From Leucobacter celer subsp. astrifaciens (GTDB taxonomy: Bacteria; Actinomycetota; Actinomycetes; Actinomycetales; Microbacteriaceae): 64,000 nt of DNA. The translations under genes and the position numbers were made by a program. Below the pieces are notes generated by a model. The model was not told the origin of the DNA and did no database searches. It saw only the letters and a list, made by a program, of their open reading frames with translations. Location: assembly GCF_001273835.1 (NCBI RefSeq), contig NZ_JHEI01000132.1, positions 62,001 through 126,000 of the forward strand, read 5' to 3'. Below, in pieces: positions 29,608 through 38,135 of this stretch; position 1 is the stretch's first letter; each line of letters starts with the position of its first letter.

Positions 29608-30924
29608 TCAGACGTGGGAGTGGTAGGTGTTCCACTCCCAGTCGGTCACCGAGCGGGCGTAGTTGGCGGCCTCGCGCATCTTGATGGCCGAGTAGATGTC
29701 CACGAACTCGGAGCCGAAGCCGCTGGAGAGCAGCTCGTCGGCGCGCAGCGCGGCGACGGCTTCGTCGAGGGTGCGGGGCAGGCGCTCCCCGGTCGCGACC
29801 GGCTCGAGCCCGCGGGTGATGCCGTCGCGGGCGGCGTGCAGCATGGCGGCGAGCAGCAGGTGCGGGCTGGCGCTCGCGTCGCCGGCGCGCAGCTCGACGC
29901 GGGTCGCCTTGCCGCGCTCGGCCGGGATACGCAGGTAGGTGTACCGATTGTCCTCGCCCCAGTTTGCCGAGTCGGGAGAGAGGCCCTCGCCGTGGAGGCG
30001 CTTGTAGGAATTCACGGTGGGCGAGGTGAAAGCCGTGAGCGCGGGCGCGTGCGCCTGCAGGCCGCCGAGCACGTGGCGCATGGTGTCGTTCAGCCCGTCT
30101 CCGGCGAGCACGTTGCGGTCGCCGTCCCACAGCGAGAGGTGCACGTGGAGGCTGCTGCCCTCTTCGCCCTGGATCGGCTTCGCCATGAAGTTGGCCGAGT
30201 AGCCCTCGATCGTGGCGAGCTCCTTGAGCGCGGTCTTAAGGAGGAAGACGTCGTCGGCCGCGGTGAGCGTCGGTGCGTGACGGAGGTTGACCTCGAACTG
30301 GCCGGGAGAGAACTCGCGATTGAGCACCGTGACGTGGATGCCGAAGTCGATGAGCTGGCGGTGGATGCGGCCGAGCACGCCCTTGGGGTCGGTGATACGG
30401 TCGATCGTGTACGAGACGCCGTCGAGGCTGTAGGGGGTGCGGGTCGCGCGGCCCGCCGCATCGCGCTCGAAGAGGTAGAACTCGGGCTCTCCGGCAGCGA
30501 CGCCGGTGAGCCCGTGCTCGTCGGCCATCGCCCGGATCGCGCGCTCGAGCTGACCCCGGGCGCAGAGCTGCGAGGCCGAGCCGTGCTCCCTCAGCGTGGA
30601 CATGAGCCAGACGGAGTCCGGTTCCCAGGGCGGCACGAAGGCGGAGGCCGGGTCGACCTCGGCATGCAGATCGGGATGCCCGGCCAGCTGTGGGAACTCG
30701 GTCTCGTCGACCGGTACGCCGAACAGATCCTCCGCCACGCTCATCTTCGAGTAGGCGACGCCGTCGAGCACGGAGTCGAGCTCCGAGACCGGGTACTGCT
30801 TGCCGCGCTGCCGGCCGAAGAGGTCGGGGTGGATCACGCGGATCACCTTGATGCCGCGTGCCAGCAGGCGGTCGAGATGCTCGAGGTCGGCGCCCCGTTC
30901 GGCGCGAGGAGTGGCGGATGTCAT
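29608..30924 (-). CDS. Glutamine-synthetase-like glutamate-amine ligase
   Basis: Glutamine synthetase fold enzyme that probably joins glutamate to an amine other than ammonia, as PuuA (putrescine) and the aniline-pathway gamma-glutamylanilide synthases do. 438 residues. Metal- and substrate-site motifs are present: AGEPEFYLFE at 144-153, GQFEVN near 208, GSSLHVHLSLWD at 256-267, NSYKRL near 310 and RVELRAGDASASPHL near 345. It is divergent from the extradiol dioxygenase gene, with about 180 bases between. AGAGGA lies 9 bases before the ATG. The neighbours point to amine or N-aromatic breakdown rather than nitrogen assimilation; the amine itself is unknown. Confidence 0.82.
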   Translation of the reverse strand: MTSATPRAERGADLEHLDRLLARGIKVIRVIHPDLFGRQRGKQYPVSELDSVLDGVAYSKMSVAEDLFGVPVDETEFPQLAGHPDLHAEVDPASAFVPPWEPDSVWLMSTLREHGSASQLCARGQLERAIRAMADEHGLTGVAAGEPEFYLFERDAAGRATRTPYSLDGVSYTIDRITDPKGVLGRIHRQLIDFGIHVTVLNREFSPGQFEVNLRHAPTLTAADDVFLLKTALKELATIEGYSANFMAKPIQGEEGSSLHVHLSLWDGDRNVLAGDGLNDTMRHVLGGLQAHAPALTAFTSPTVNSYKRLHGEGLSPDSANWGEDNRYTYLRIPAERGKATRVELRAGDASASPHLLLAAMLHAARDGITRGLEPVATGERLPRTLDEAVAALRADELLSSGFGSEFVDIYSAIKMREAANYARSVTDWEWNTYHSHV

Positions 30925-30995
30925 GGTGTCGGGTCCTCTTGTTCCGTGTGTGACCGAGGTCGGGTGGACCGCTTCGGCGGCGCCCGACCGGGAGC

Positions 30996-31051
30996 TTGTC
31001 AGGTCGGTGGATGTTGATTACACTACTATAAGTGTTTGCTAAAAGAAACAC
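30996..31051 (+). promoter_or_regulatory. Promoter and operator-like palindrome upstream of the extradiol dioxygenase
   Basis: TTGTCA (30996-31001), a 17-base spacer and TACACT (31019-31024) form a fair promoter. A palindrome, GTGTTT (31032-31037) and AAACAC (31046-31051), sits at the expected transcription start. On the opposite strand TATAGT (31024-31029) could serve the divergent ligase gene. The palindrome contains TAAAAGAAAC (31040-31049), which recurs upstream of the ribose-type ABC operon. Confidence 0.55.
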
Positions 31052-31105
31052 CGGGCACAGGACTCCACGCTCCCGGCCTCGAGACCGCGAAGGACAGGTA
31101 ACCCC

Positions 31106-32014
31106 ATGATCAAGCTCTACGACATCGACCACGTGAAGTTCGGAGTCGAGGACCTCGACGCCGCTCAGCACGCCTGGGAGGCGGAGTTCGGCCTCCACAC
31201 CACCGAGAAGGATCCGAACGAGGTCAAGCTCGCCATCAACTACGAGCCCTACTCGGTCATTATCGAGAAGTCGAACGACCGCGGTATCCAGTACACGGCT
31301 TACAACCTGCACCCAGACTTCACGCTCGACGACGCGGAGAAGCACCTGAAGGAGATGGGCGTCGATTACACCCGCACCGACGGGGCGGTCGACTTCATCG
31401 ACCCCGAGGGCCACGGCGTCGCCTTCGTGCCCTACCGCCCGCGCACTGGCCAGGACGTGTACCCGCTCGCCTCGCGCCACACCGACAGCCTCCGCCCCGG
31501 CCGCTACCGCAAGCTCGGTCACGTCAACTACCTGGTGAAGGACGTCGACACGATGGTCGACTTCTACGTCAACGTCGTCGGCCAGCAGGTCGCTGATCGT
31601 CTCGGCCCCGACGCCGGCGCCTTCATGCGCGTGGGCGCCGACCACCACGTCAACGCCTTCGTGAACGCGGGTCAGTCGCACCTCCACCACGTGGCCTTCG
31701 ATCTCGGAGACTGGGGCGCGATCCCCGCGACCTTCGATCACCTCGCCCAGCACGGCCGCGTGTTCCCGTGGGGCCCCGTGCGGCACGGTATCGGCGGCAA
31801 CCTGGCCGGCTACGTGCGCACCCCCGAGTTCGACTGCTTCATGGAGCTCTACGTCGACATGGAGCAGCTCGACGACCTCCATGTGCCCCGCGAGTTCCCC
31901 GACGACCGCCACTCGTCGAGCGTCTGGGGTATGCTTCCCCCGCGTTCGTACTTCCGCTTCGACGACGAGTCGATTGCGCAGGAGCGCGAGAGCCACCGCG
32001 GGATCTACGACTGA
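31106..32014 (+). CDS. Type I extradiol (catechol 2,3-) dioxygenase
   Basis: Fe(II) enzyme that opens a catechol-type ring next to the two hydroxyls (meta cleavage). 302 residues in two VOC-fold halves. The C-terminal half carries the 2-His-1-carboxylate set: H139 (KLGHVNYL), H194 or H195 (SHLHHVAFDL) and E247 (CFMELYVDM). Further typical segments are TFDHLAQHGRVFPWGPVRHG near 209-228. GAAGGACAGG precedes the ATG. It heads a run with a PucR-type regulator and a VOC protein. Together with the oxygenases of the island it is the likely ring-opening step; the substrate is unknown. Confidence 0.88.
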   Translation: MIKLYDIDHVKFGVEDLDAAQHAWEAEFGLHTTEKDPNEVKLAINYEPYSVIIEKSNDRGIQYTAYNLHPDFTLDDAEKHLKEMGVDYTRTDGAVDFIDPEGHGVAFVPYRPRTGQDVYPLASRHTDSLRPGRYRKLGHVNYLVKDVDTMVDFYVNVVGQQVADRLGPDAGAFMRVGADHHVNAFVNAGQSHLHHVAFDLGDWGAIPATFDHLAQHGRVFPWGPVRHGIGGNLAGYVRTPEFDCFMELYVDMEQLDDLHVPREFPDDRHSSSVWGMLPPRSYFRFDDESIAQERESHRGIYD

Positions 32015-32071
32015 GTTCTCGCGGAGGAGCGAGGAACGCAGGAGCGAAGGGGATCCGGAGAGGGCGATGCG

Positions 32072-33238
32072 ATGGTGACCCTTGGGGGCGAGACCGGCCG
32101 GGCCGGGCCCCCGTCCTCCGATACCGATGAGCGGCTGAGGCATCTCGTCTCGGCCGCTCGCACGGGCGGTCTCGCCTACATCCTCGGCTCGGTGCGCCGG
32201 GCGGTGGGGGCCGAGGTCGCTTTCTTCGACATGAGCGGGAACGTGCTCTCGTCGGCGCCCGCGCGCACGCTCTGGGACTTCGAGCGCGTGCTCGAAGCGC
32301 GTCGCTCGGGGCCCGGCTCCGACACGCCGTTCACGGTGCTCCCGGTCGACCTCGAGGGTGACACTGTCGGGCTCCTCGTGGCGCGTACGACGGAGGATCC
32401 CTATCGTATGCTGCCCGTCGCCATCGACCTGCTGGCCCTCGAGATCTCGAAGCTGCGTGCGAAGCAGCTGGGCCAGTCGCAGCTGCTCGCGGCGCTGCTG
32501 GAGGACATCTTCGCCAAGCGAGTGTCGGATACGGACGCCGCGGCCCGCCTGGCCCCCTTCGGGATCGAGGCCGGCCGCAGGAACCGCGTGCTCGTGGGGT
32601 GGAACCCCGCGGCCGCTTCGGGCCGCCAGCAGCTGTACTGGGGGAGCCTCTACTCGCTGGTGCGGGACCAGCCCGATCCGCTCGCCCGTGTGCGGATCGG
32701 TGACCAGACCGTCATGGTGGTGCCGGACGACGCGATGGCCTGGCGCCTGGCCGAGACCCTGCAGGCGCACCTGCTCGGGGACGGCCAGGAGGCGGCCTCC
32801 ACCGTGCGCGTGGGCGTCGGTCTGCCCCACGCGGGTACCACCGGCCTCCGCGCGAGCTACTACGAGGCACTCACCGCGGTGCAGGAGGGCAGCGGTGTGC
32901 GCAGCCCCCGGCGCGCCGATCTCGCGCGACTGTTCGTGATGACGAACACGGCGGACTCGCTGCGCGACATGGCGCGGGAGATCCTCGGACCGCTGCTCGA
33001 GTACGATCGCGCGCACGGCAGCGATCTTATGCGCACGCTGCGCGTCTTTCTCGAGAACAACCGCAGCATCCAAGCGACCACCGAGGCGTTGTTCGTGCAC
33101 CGCAACACCCTGCGATACCGTCGAGGGCAGATCGAGGAACTGCTCGAGATGGACCTGGACGACAGCGCGCACATCGCGAATCTGTGGCTGGCCTTCGCCA
33201 TCATCGATGACGAGACCGCACGGGACGGAGAATCATGA
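32072..33238 (+). CDS. PucR/CdaR-type transcriptional regulator
   Basis: 388 residues. The C-terminal 70 residues are the PucR-type helix-turn-helix domain: LLEYDRAHGSDLMRTLRVFL, IQATTEALFVHRNTLRYRRG and an ending with IANLWLAFAI. A GGDEF-like/CdaR middle region and an N-terminal sensor-like segment (AYILGSVRRAVGAEVAFFD) precede it. Members often activate catabolic genes on binding an intermediate. GGAGAGGG lies 7 bases before the ATG. It follows the dioxygenase by 57 bases and overlaps the VOC gene, so it probably regulates its own cluster. Confidence 0.85.
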   Translation: MVTLGGETGRAGPPSSDTDERLRHLVSAARTGGLAYILGSVRRAVGAEVAFFDMSGNVLSSAPARTLWDFERVLEARRSGPGSDTPFTVLPVDLEGDTVGLLVARTTEDPYRMLPVAIDLLALEISKLRAKQLGQSQLLAALLEDIFAKRVSDTDAAARLAPFGIEAGRRNRVLVGWNPAAASGRQQLYWGSLYSLVRDQPDPLARVRIGDQTVMVVPDDAMAWRLAETLQAHLLGDGQEAASTVRVGVGLPHAGTTGLRASYYEALTAVQEGSGVRSPRRADLARLFVMTNTADSLRDMAREILGPLLEYDRAHGSDLMRTLRVFLENNRSIQATTEALFVHRNTLRYRRGQIEELLEMDLDDSAHIANLWLAFAIIDDETARDGES

Positions 33239-34020
33239 CCGACACGTCGGGGACCTACCTCTGGGAATCGGAGGCGGAGCTGGCCACGGACCAGCCGGAG
33301 GACGCGGCGAACTACTACGAGTGGCTGCTCGGGCTGCCCGCCGGATCCCGGCCCGGCGAAGCGCTGAGTCGGATCGGCGTCACGGACGTCCGGGCTCCCG
33401 AGGGCGCCCGGAGCGGCTGGATCCCCGTCTTCCTCGTCGACGACGTCGACGCGGCCCTTGGACGGCTCGCGCCCGGCACCTGGAGCCGGATCGACTCCGG
33501 CGACCCCGACAGCCCCTACGTGGTGGACGAGCAGGGGATCGTGGTGCGGCTGCGCGGGCGCGGCGGGGGGACCCCCGAGAACGCGGTGGCCTTCGACTGC
33601 TCGGCGCTCGACGTCGCCGTCGCGGCGCGCTTCTACTCGCGGCTGCTCGGCCTCGACATCGTAGAGGTCGTCGACGACACCTACGACATGCGCTTCCTGC
33701 TGGACGCCGGGCGGATCGTCGCCGGCATCTTCCAGCTACACGGCGTCGAGCGGATGAACCGTCAGCCCGCGTGGATCACCTACTTCGAAGTCGATTCGGT
33801 GGAGGAGTCGGTTACCCGGGCCGTGCAGTCCGGTTCGCGGGTGAGGATCCCGCCCGTCGACTCTCCGCTCAACCGGTACGCGGTGCTCGACGATCCCTGG
33901 GGGAACATGTACGGCTTCAGCACCCTGTTCGCCGAGAACTGGCTCAGCACGGTCGCCGTGCGCGTGCTCAGCGAGAGCTCTGAGCGTGGTGCGGCCGAGG
34001 CCGCACTCCGCGACGCGTAG
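33235..34020 (+). CDS. Double VOC (glyoxalase-fold) protein
   Basis: 261 residues with two vicinal-oxygen-chelate halves: ANYYEWLLGLPAG near 24 with VFLVDDVDAALGRL, and AARFYSRLLGLDIVEVVDD near 130 with the terminal DPWGNMYGF. It resembles the CFP30B-like group, in which metal ligands are often missing; a full His/Glu set is not obvious here. Function is unknown: isomerase, hydrolase or substrate-binding role in the pathway are all possible. ATG overlaps the stop of the regulator gene, so they are co-translated. Confidence 0.72.
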   Translation: MTDTSGTYLWESEAELATDQPEDAANYYEWLLGLPAGSRPGEALSRIGVTDVRAPEGARSGWIPVFLVDDVDAALGRLAPGTWSRIDSGDPDSPYVVDEQGIVVRLRGRGGGTPENAVAFDCSALDVAVAARFYSRLLGLDIVEVVDDTYDMRFLLDAGRIVAGIFQLHGVERMNRQPAWITYFEVDSVEESVTRAVQSGSRVRIPPVDSPLNRYAVLDDPWGNMYGFSTLFAENWLSTVAVRVLSESSERGAAEAALRDA

Positions 34021-34038
34021 CGGGCGCCGATAGGCTTC

Positions 34039-34140
34039 GTCATTCTGCGCGAAGTCGCAGAATCCATGCGTGTGGATCCTGCGACTCGCAAGCTCGCGCA
34101 GGATGACGGGGAACCAATCGGCGGAACCTCTCAGCGGGCG
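34039..34140. repeat. Dispersed palindromic element (long form)
   Basis: GTCATTCTGCGCGAAGTCGC to GCGCAGGATGACGGGG (34039-34111) is a large imperfect palindrome around CCATGCGTGTGG. The following 30 bases (GAACCAATCGGCGGAACCTC and on) also recur at 52814-52843. It may terminate the upstream operon. The remainder of the gap to 34339 holds a weak AT-poor promoter region and the ribosome binding site AAGGAG at 34325-34330. Confidence 0.75.
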
Positions 34141-34339
34141 CCGCGGGTCGTGCCGCGCGCTCGGCAAGGCGCGGTCGTGCCTCTCTCCGGGCGCGGTTGT
34201 GCACGCTGCACCACGGCGATGCGCCCCTGTGCGGAGCGCACAGTCGGGCCCCGCGAATTCGTTCCGCGGCGGCTGGAGCCGGCCTCGGTGGGGTTGGAAT
34301 ACTGGCGGACATCCGCACACGACGCAAGGAGCGACGAGG

Positions 34340-35680
34340 ATGTCCCGAGCCAAGATCAGCCCCGACACGATACTGGAGACCGCGAGCGGTTCTCAGCGCA
34401 CGACCCCGTCGCTGCGCGAAGAGCCCGGCCTCTCGGGGCCCTACGCCACGACCCCCGTGACGGAGCGCGATCCGCAGACCCGCGCCGAGGTCGTCCGGCT
34501 CATCGAGGCTGCTCGGCAGATCCGTCCGCTGCTGCGCGAGCGGCAGCAGGAGACCGAGGAGAACGGCCGCTTCGCCCCGGACGTCAACGACTACTTCGTG
34601 GAGAACGGCTTCTACAAGATGCTCATGCCTAAGCTCTTCGGCGGCCTCGAGATCGGCATCGCCAACTTCTTCACGGTGATCTCGGAGGTCGCCCGCGGGT
34701 GCCCCTCCACCGCGTGGTGCCTCTCGCTCTCGTGCGCGCACAGCCTCACCCTCGGCTCCTACTGGGATGCGGAGGCCCAGCACGAGATCTTCGGCGAGCA
34801 CGGGTACATGACGGCGCCCGCCTCGGGCAACCCGATGGGGGCGAAGGCCGAGCGCGTGGAAGGCGGGATCCGCCTCTCCGGCAAGTGGCGCTACTGCTCG
34901 GGCGCCCCTTACTCGACCCACTTCTTCCCGACGGTCATCGTGCCCGCCAGCGACACCGAGCCGGAGTACCGCGCGTGGGCCGTCGTCAGCCGCGAGGACT
35001 ACACGGTGCTCGACGACTGGGGCGCCGTGATAGGCATGCGGGGCAGCGGCTCGAACGGCATCGAGATGCAGGACGTGTTCGTGCCCGACCACCGCATCTG
35101 CGCCGAGACCTGGACCACCGACATCGACGGTCCGACCGTCGGCTTCGAACTCCACGGCAACCCCATGTACTCCGGGGTGTTCTTCGGCTTCGCCGAGGGC
35201 GAGGTCGCGTCGGTCTCGGTCGGCCTCGGCTACGCGGCGTGCGACGAGTACGAGCGCATCATCCGCACCACGAAGGCGCCGTTCAGCGCGAGCAACAGCC
35301 TCCGCGCCGACAACGACGACTGGCGCCGCGTGCTCGGCATGTCGATGTCGCGCATCGACGCCGCGAGCGCGACCCTCATCCGCAACGGCGACCTCTACGA
35401 GGAGTTCGGCCGGCAGGTCGCCGCAGGCGAGGCCCCGTTCGACGCCTCGCGCTCCATGCGGCTCAACAACAGCCACTTCGTGGTGGAGGAGCTCGTCTGG
35501 GAGGCGGTGCAGGAGATGATCCGCACGGCCGGCACGACCGCGTCGATGGACGGCCAGCGCCTGCAGCGCTACTTCCGCGACATCTGGGCGACGATGAGCC
35601 GCGCAGACCAGTTCCAGTTCTTCGCCGCACCCGCAGTGGGCTACCACTTCGACGGCACCGCGTTCTCCGAAGGGGCATGA
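34340..35680 (+). CDS. Acyl-CoA-dehydrogenase-fold flavin monooxygenase (group D), paralog 1
   Basis: Oxygenase part of a two-component system that uses reduced flavin and O2 to hydroxylate a ring, in the family of HsaA, HpaH, DszC and SadA. 446 residues. Motifs: ENGRFAPDVNDYFVENGFYK near 75-94, RGCPSTAWC at 119-127, WRYCSGAPYSTHF at 183-195 and GMRGSGSNG at 232-240, with a helical C-terminal domain. Absence of the acyl-CoA dehydrogenase catalytic pattern together with RGCPSTAWC points to a monooxygenase. It is preceded by AAGGAG and overlaps the next VOC gene. Partners are the flavin reductases at 28067 or 44385. The substrate is unknown. Confidence 0.85.
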   Translation: MSRAKISPDTILETASGSQRTTPSLREEPGLSGPYATTPVTERDPQTRAEVVRLIEAARQIRPLLRERQQETEENGRFAPDVNDYFVENGFYKMLMPKLFGGLEIGIANFFTVISEVARGCPSTAWCLSLSCAHSLTLGSYWDAEAQHEIFGEHGYMTAPASGNPMGAKAERVEGGIRLSGKWRYCSGAPYSTHFFPTVIVPASDTEPEYRAWAVVSREDYTVLDDWGAVIGMRGSGSNGIEMQDVFVPDHRICAETWTTDIDGPTVGFELHGNPMYSGVFFGFAEGEVASVSVGLGYAACDEYERIIRTTKAPFSASNSLRADNDDWRRVLGMSMSRIDAASATLIRNGDLYEEFGRQVAAGEAPFDASRSMRLNNSHFVVEELVWEAVQEMIRTAGTTASMDGQRLQRYFRDIWATMSRADQFQFFAAPAVGYHFDGTAFSEGA

Positions 35681-36450
35681 GCATGACCACCACGATCGAC
35701 TACCCGGTCGGCGCCTCCGTCTGGCAGGAGCTGCACGTGCGCTCCGTCGAGGGCCTCGCCGACTTCTACCGCGTCGTGCTCGGCCTCGAGCTGCGGCTCG
35801 ACGGCGGCCGCGGCTTCCTCGAGCTGGCGGGTGACCGCGTCGCCGGCGTGCTCGTCGACCCCGAGCTGCCCGAGGGCGAGATCGGCTGGCACGTCTTCCT
35901 CGGCGCGGAGAGCCTGGCCGAGGCCGTCGCGCGTGCCGTCGCGGCGGGCGCGACGGTGCTGCGCGCGTCGGAGCCGCTGCTGATCGAGGGCGAGGCCGCC
36001 TGGCTGCTCGATCCCTTCGGTGCCCCGTTCGGGCTGGCCGTTCCCGCCCCGGGGCAGGCCGTCCCGCCCTCGACCGAGATCGGCCGGATGGTGCTCGTCG
36101 ACCCCACCAACCATGACATCGAGGCCCAGGTCGCGTTCCAGCAGGCGCTGTTCCCCGGTGACGTCCACGATCCGATCGAGCCGCACGAGGTGTGCTTCTT
36201 CCGCGACGCCGACGGCGTCGCGCTGCGCGGCTCCTACGAGGTCGCCGAGGAGATCCGCGAGTTCCTGCCGCCGCACTGGCTGCCCTGGTTCGCGGTCGCC
36301 GACCAGGGGGTGGCGGTCGACGCCGCAGCGGCCGCGGGCGGCACGGTGAACGCGCGCGACAACGTGAACCGCTTCGGCACCTGGGGCGTCGTCGTCGATC
36401 CGGCGGGCGGCGTGCTCAAGACCTTGCAGGTGCCCGACTCGGGCATCTGA
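35677..36450 (+). CDS. Double VOC (glyoxalase-fold) protein
   Basis: 257 residues with two VOC halves: VWQELHVRSVEGLADFYRVV near 11 with WLLDPFGAPFGLAV, and MVLVDPTNHDIEAQVAFQQ near 135 with VVVDPAGGVLKTLQV. The same general type as the protein at 33235-34020 but only distantly similar. ATG 35677 overlaps the monooxygenase stop; ATG 35683, 7 bases after AAGGGG, is an equally good start. Coupling to the monooxygenase suggests that it acts on its product. Function is not known. Confidence 0.72.
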   Translation: MSMTTTIDYPVGASVWQELHVRSVEGLADFYRVVLGLELRLDGGRGFLELAGDRVAGVLVDPELPEGEIGWHVFLGAESLAEAVARAVAAGATVLRASEPLLIEGEAAWLLDPFGAPFGLAVPAPGQAVPPSTEIGRMVLVDPTNHDIEAQVAFQQALFPGDVHDPIEPHEVCFFRDADGVALRGSYEVAEEIREFLPPHWLPWFAVADQGVAVDAAAAAGGTVNARDNVNRFGTWGVVVDPAGGVLKTLQVPDSGI

Positions 36451-36530
36451 TCCCTCGCCGGGCGGAGGGCCGCCCGGCGACCCATCACGAAACGCACTTC
36501 CCGCTCCGGGAAGCCTCAGAGAGGACAATG

Positions 36531-38015
36531 ATGTCTACAGATACCGCGGTCGAGACCGCAGCGGGCTCCGCCCGCCTGCGGGGAAATCTCGGCCCGATCG
36601 CGATCGTCTTCATGGTGGTCGCGGCAGCCGCGCCGCTGACGATCCTCGTCTCATCGCCGACGAACATGATCAACGGCAACGGCGCGGGCCTGCCCGTGGT
36701 CTACTTCTTCATGCCGCTCCTGCTCCTGCTGTTCGCCCCGGGATTCGCGGCGATGACGCGGTACGTCCCCAAGGCCGGAGCGTTCTACTCGTACGTCACC
36801 GCGGGCCTCGGCCGGAAGGTCGGAGTCGGCGCCGGCTTCGTCGCCATGACGGGGTACCTGATCTTCCAGAGCTTCGTCTACACCCTCATGGGGCTCTCGA
36901 TCAACGAGACCATCGTCGGCTTCTTCGGGCCCGACTCGTTCCAGCCGCCCTGGTGGGTCTGGACCATCGCGATGATCATCGTCGTGGCGATCCTCGGCAT
37001 CACGAACATCGACGTCAACGCCAAGGTGCTCTCCTTCGTGCTCATCGCGGAGGTGCTGGTCGTCATCATCATGAACGTCGCGATCCTCATCCAGGGCGGC
37101 ATCCCCGCCGAGGGCATCTCGATCACCGAGCAGTTCACCCCCGAAGTGTTCTTCTCCGGATCGGTCGCGATCAGCCTGCTGTTCGGCTTCAGCATCGGCC
37201 TCGGCTTCGAGGCCACGGCGATCTTCCGCGACGAGGCGCGCGATCCGGAGAAGACGATCCCGCGGGCGATCTACATCGCGATCATCTCGGCCTCGCTCTT
37301 CTACTTCTTCGCGTTGTGGGGCTTCATCCAGGGCTGGGGCACCCAGGGGATCATGGACCTGCTCCTTACCGACGAGACCGCGCAGTTCTGGATCGTCTAC
37401 GAGACCGCCGCCACCTATGTCGGCACCGTCTTCATGCAGATCATGCAGATCATCGCGCTGACCTCGATGTTCGCCTGCGTGCTCGCGTACCACAACATCT
37501 CCGCCCGCTACCTGCACTCCATGGGCCACTCGGTGCTGCCGCAGAAGCTCAGCTTCGTGCACCCGAAGAGCGGCGCGCCCTATGTGGCCTCGCTCACGAC
37601 GACGGCGGTCGGGCTCATCATCATCGTGCTGTGGCTGCTGTCGGGCATCGACCCCTACGTGTTCTTCGGATGGGAGATCGCACTCGGCTCGCTCGCGCTC
37701 ATGATGGTCTTCGTGCTCACGAGCATCGCGATCTTCGTCTACTTCCGCAGGAACCCGACCAACCGGAAGAACCTCTGGGTGTCGACGGTCTCGCCGCTGC
37801 TCTCGTTCCTGGTGTTCGGCGGGATCATGGTGAACGCGATGGTCAACTTCTCCGCCCTCTCCGGCGCGGTGGACAACGCGCTGCTCAACACGGTCCTCAT
37901 GATCCTGCCGGTGGTCTTCTTCCTGGTGGGGGTCGTCGCGGCCACGATCACGCAGCGGCGCAGCCCGGAGCGCTACGAGGGGCTCGACCACACCCAGCGG
38001 AACACGGTGGTGTAG
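36531..38015 (+). CDS. APC-family amino acid/amine permease
   Basis: Proton-coupled importer of amino acids, amines or similar nitrogen compounds. 494 residues with about twelve membrane segments; NLGPIAIVFMVVAAAAPLTI near residue 17, YVPKAGAFYSYVTAGLGRKV near 75 and the APC motif GFEATAIFRDEARDPEKTIP near 225 are typical. ATG 36531, 5 bases after GAGAGGA, is preferred over the ATG immediately before it. As the last gene of this run it suggests that the substrate of the pathway carries an amino group, in line with the ligase gene. Confidence 0.88.
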   Translation: MSTDTAVETAAGSARLRGNLGPIAIVFMVVAAAAPLTILVSSPTNMINGNGAGLPVVYFFMPLLLLLFAPGFAAMTRYVPKAGAFYSYVTAGLGRKVGVGAGFVAMTGYLIFQSFVYTLMGLSINETIVGFFGPDSFQPPWWVWTIAMIIVVAILGITNIDVNAKVLSFVLIAEVLVVIIMNVAILIQGGIPAEGISITEQFTPEVFFSGSVAISLLFGFSIGLGFEATAIFRDEARDPEKTIPRAIYIAIISASLFYFFALWGFIQGWGTQGIMDLLLTDETAQFWIVYETAATYVGTVFMQIMQIIALTSMFACVLAYHNISARYLHSMGHSVLPQKLSFVHPKSGAPYVASLTTTAVGLIIIVLWLLSGIDPYVFFGWEIALGSLALMMVFVLTSIAIFVYFRRNPTNRKNLWVSTVSPLLSFLVFGGIMVNAMVNFSALSGAVDNALLNTVLMILPVVFFLVGVVAATITQRRSPERYEGLDHTQRNTVV

Positions 38016-38029
38016 CGCGGGCCGCCCCG

Positions 38030-38090
38030 GTCATCCTGCGCGACGCCGCAGGATCCATCGCGTAGATCCTGCGGCGTCGCGCAGAATGAC
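38030..38090. repeat. Dispersed palindromic element (short form)
   Basis: A 26-base arm starting GTCATCCTGCGCGACGCCGC pairs with the matching right arm ending GCAGAATGAC (loop CATCGCGTA). It lies between two converging genes and could act as a bidirectional terminator. Same family as 34039-34111 and 52751-52813. Confidence 0.75.
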
Positions 38091-38135
38091 GAGGGCGGGG
38101 CGCAGCATGACGGGGGAGGGACGCAGAACGACGGT

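Noticed and set aside
30236..33172. A 978-codon minus-strand frame across the ligase promoter, dioxygenase and regulator genes
   Set aside because: It runs across several real genes and a promoter and shows no recognisable domain.
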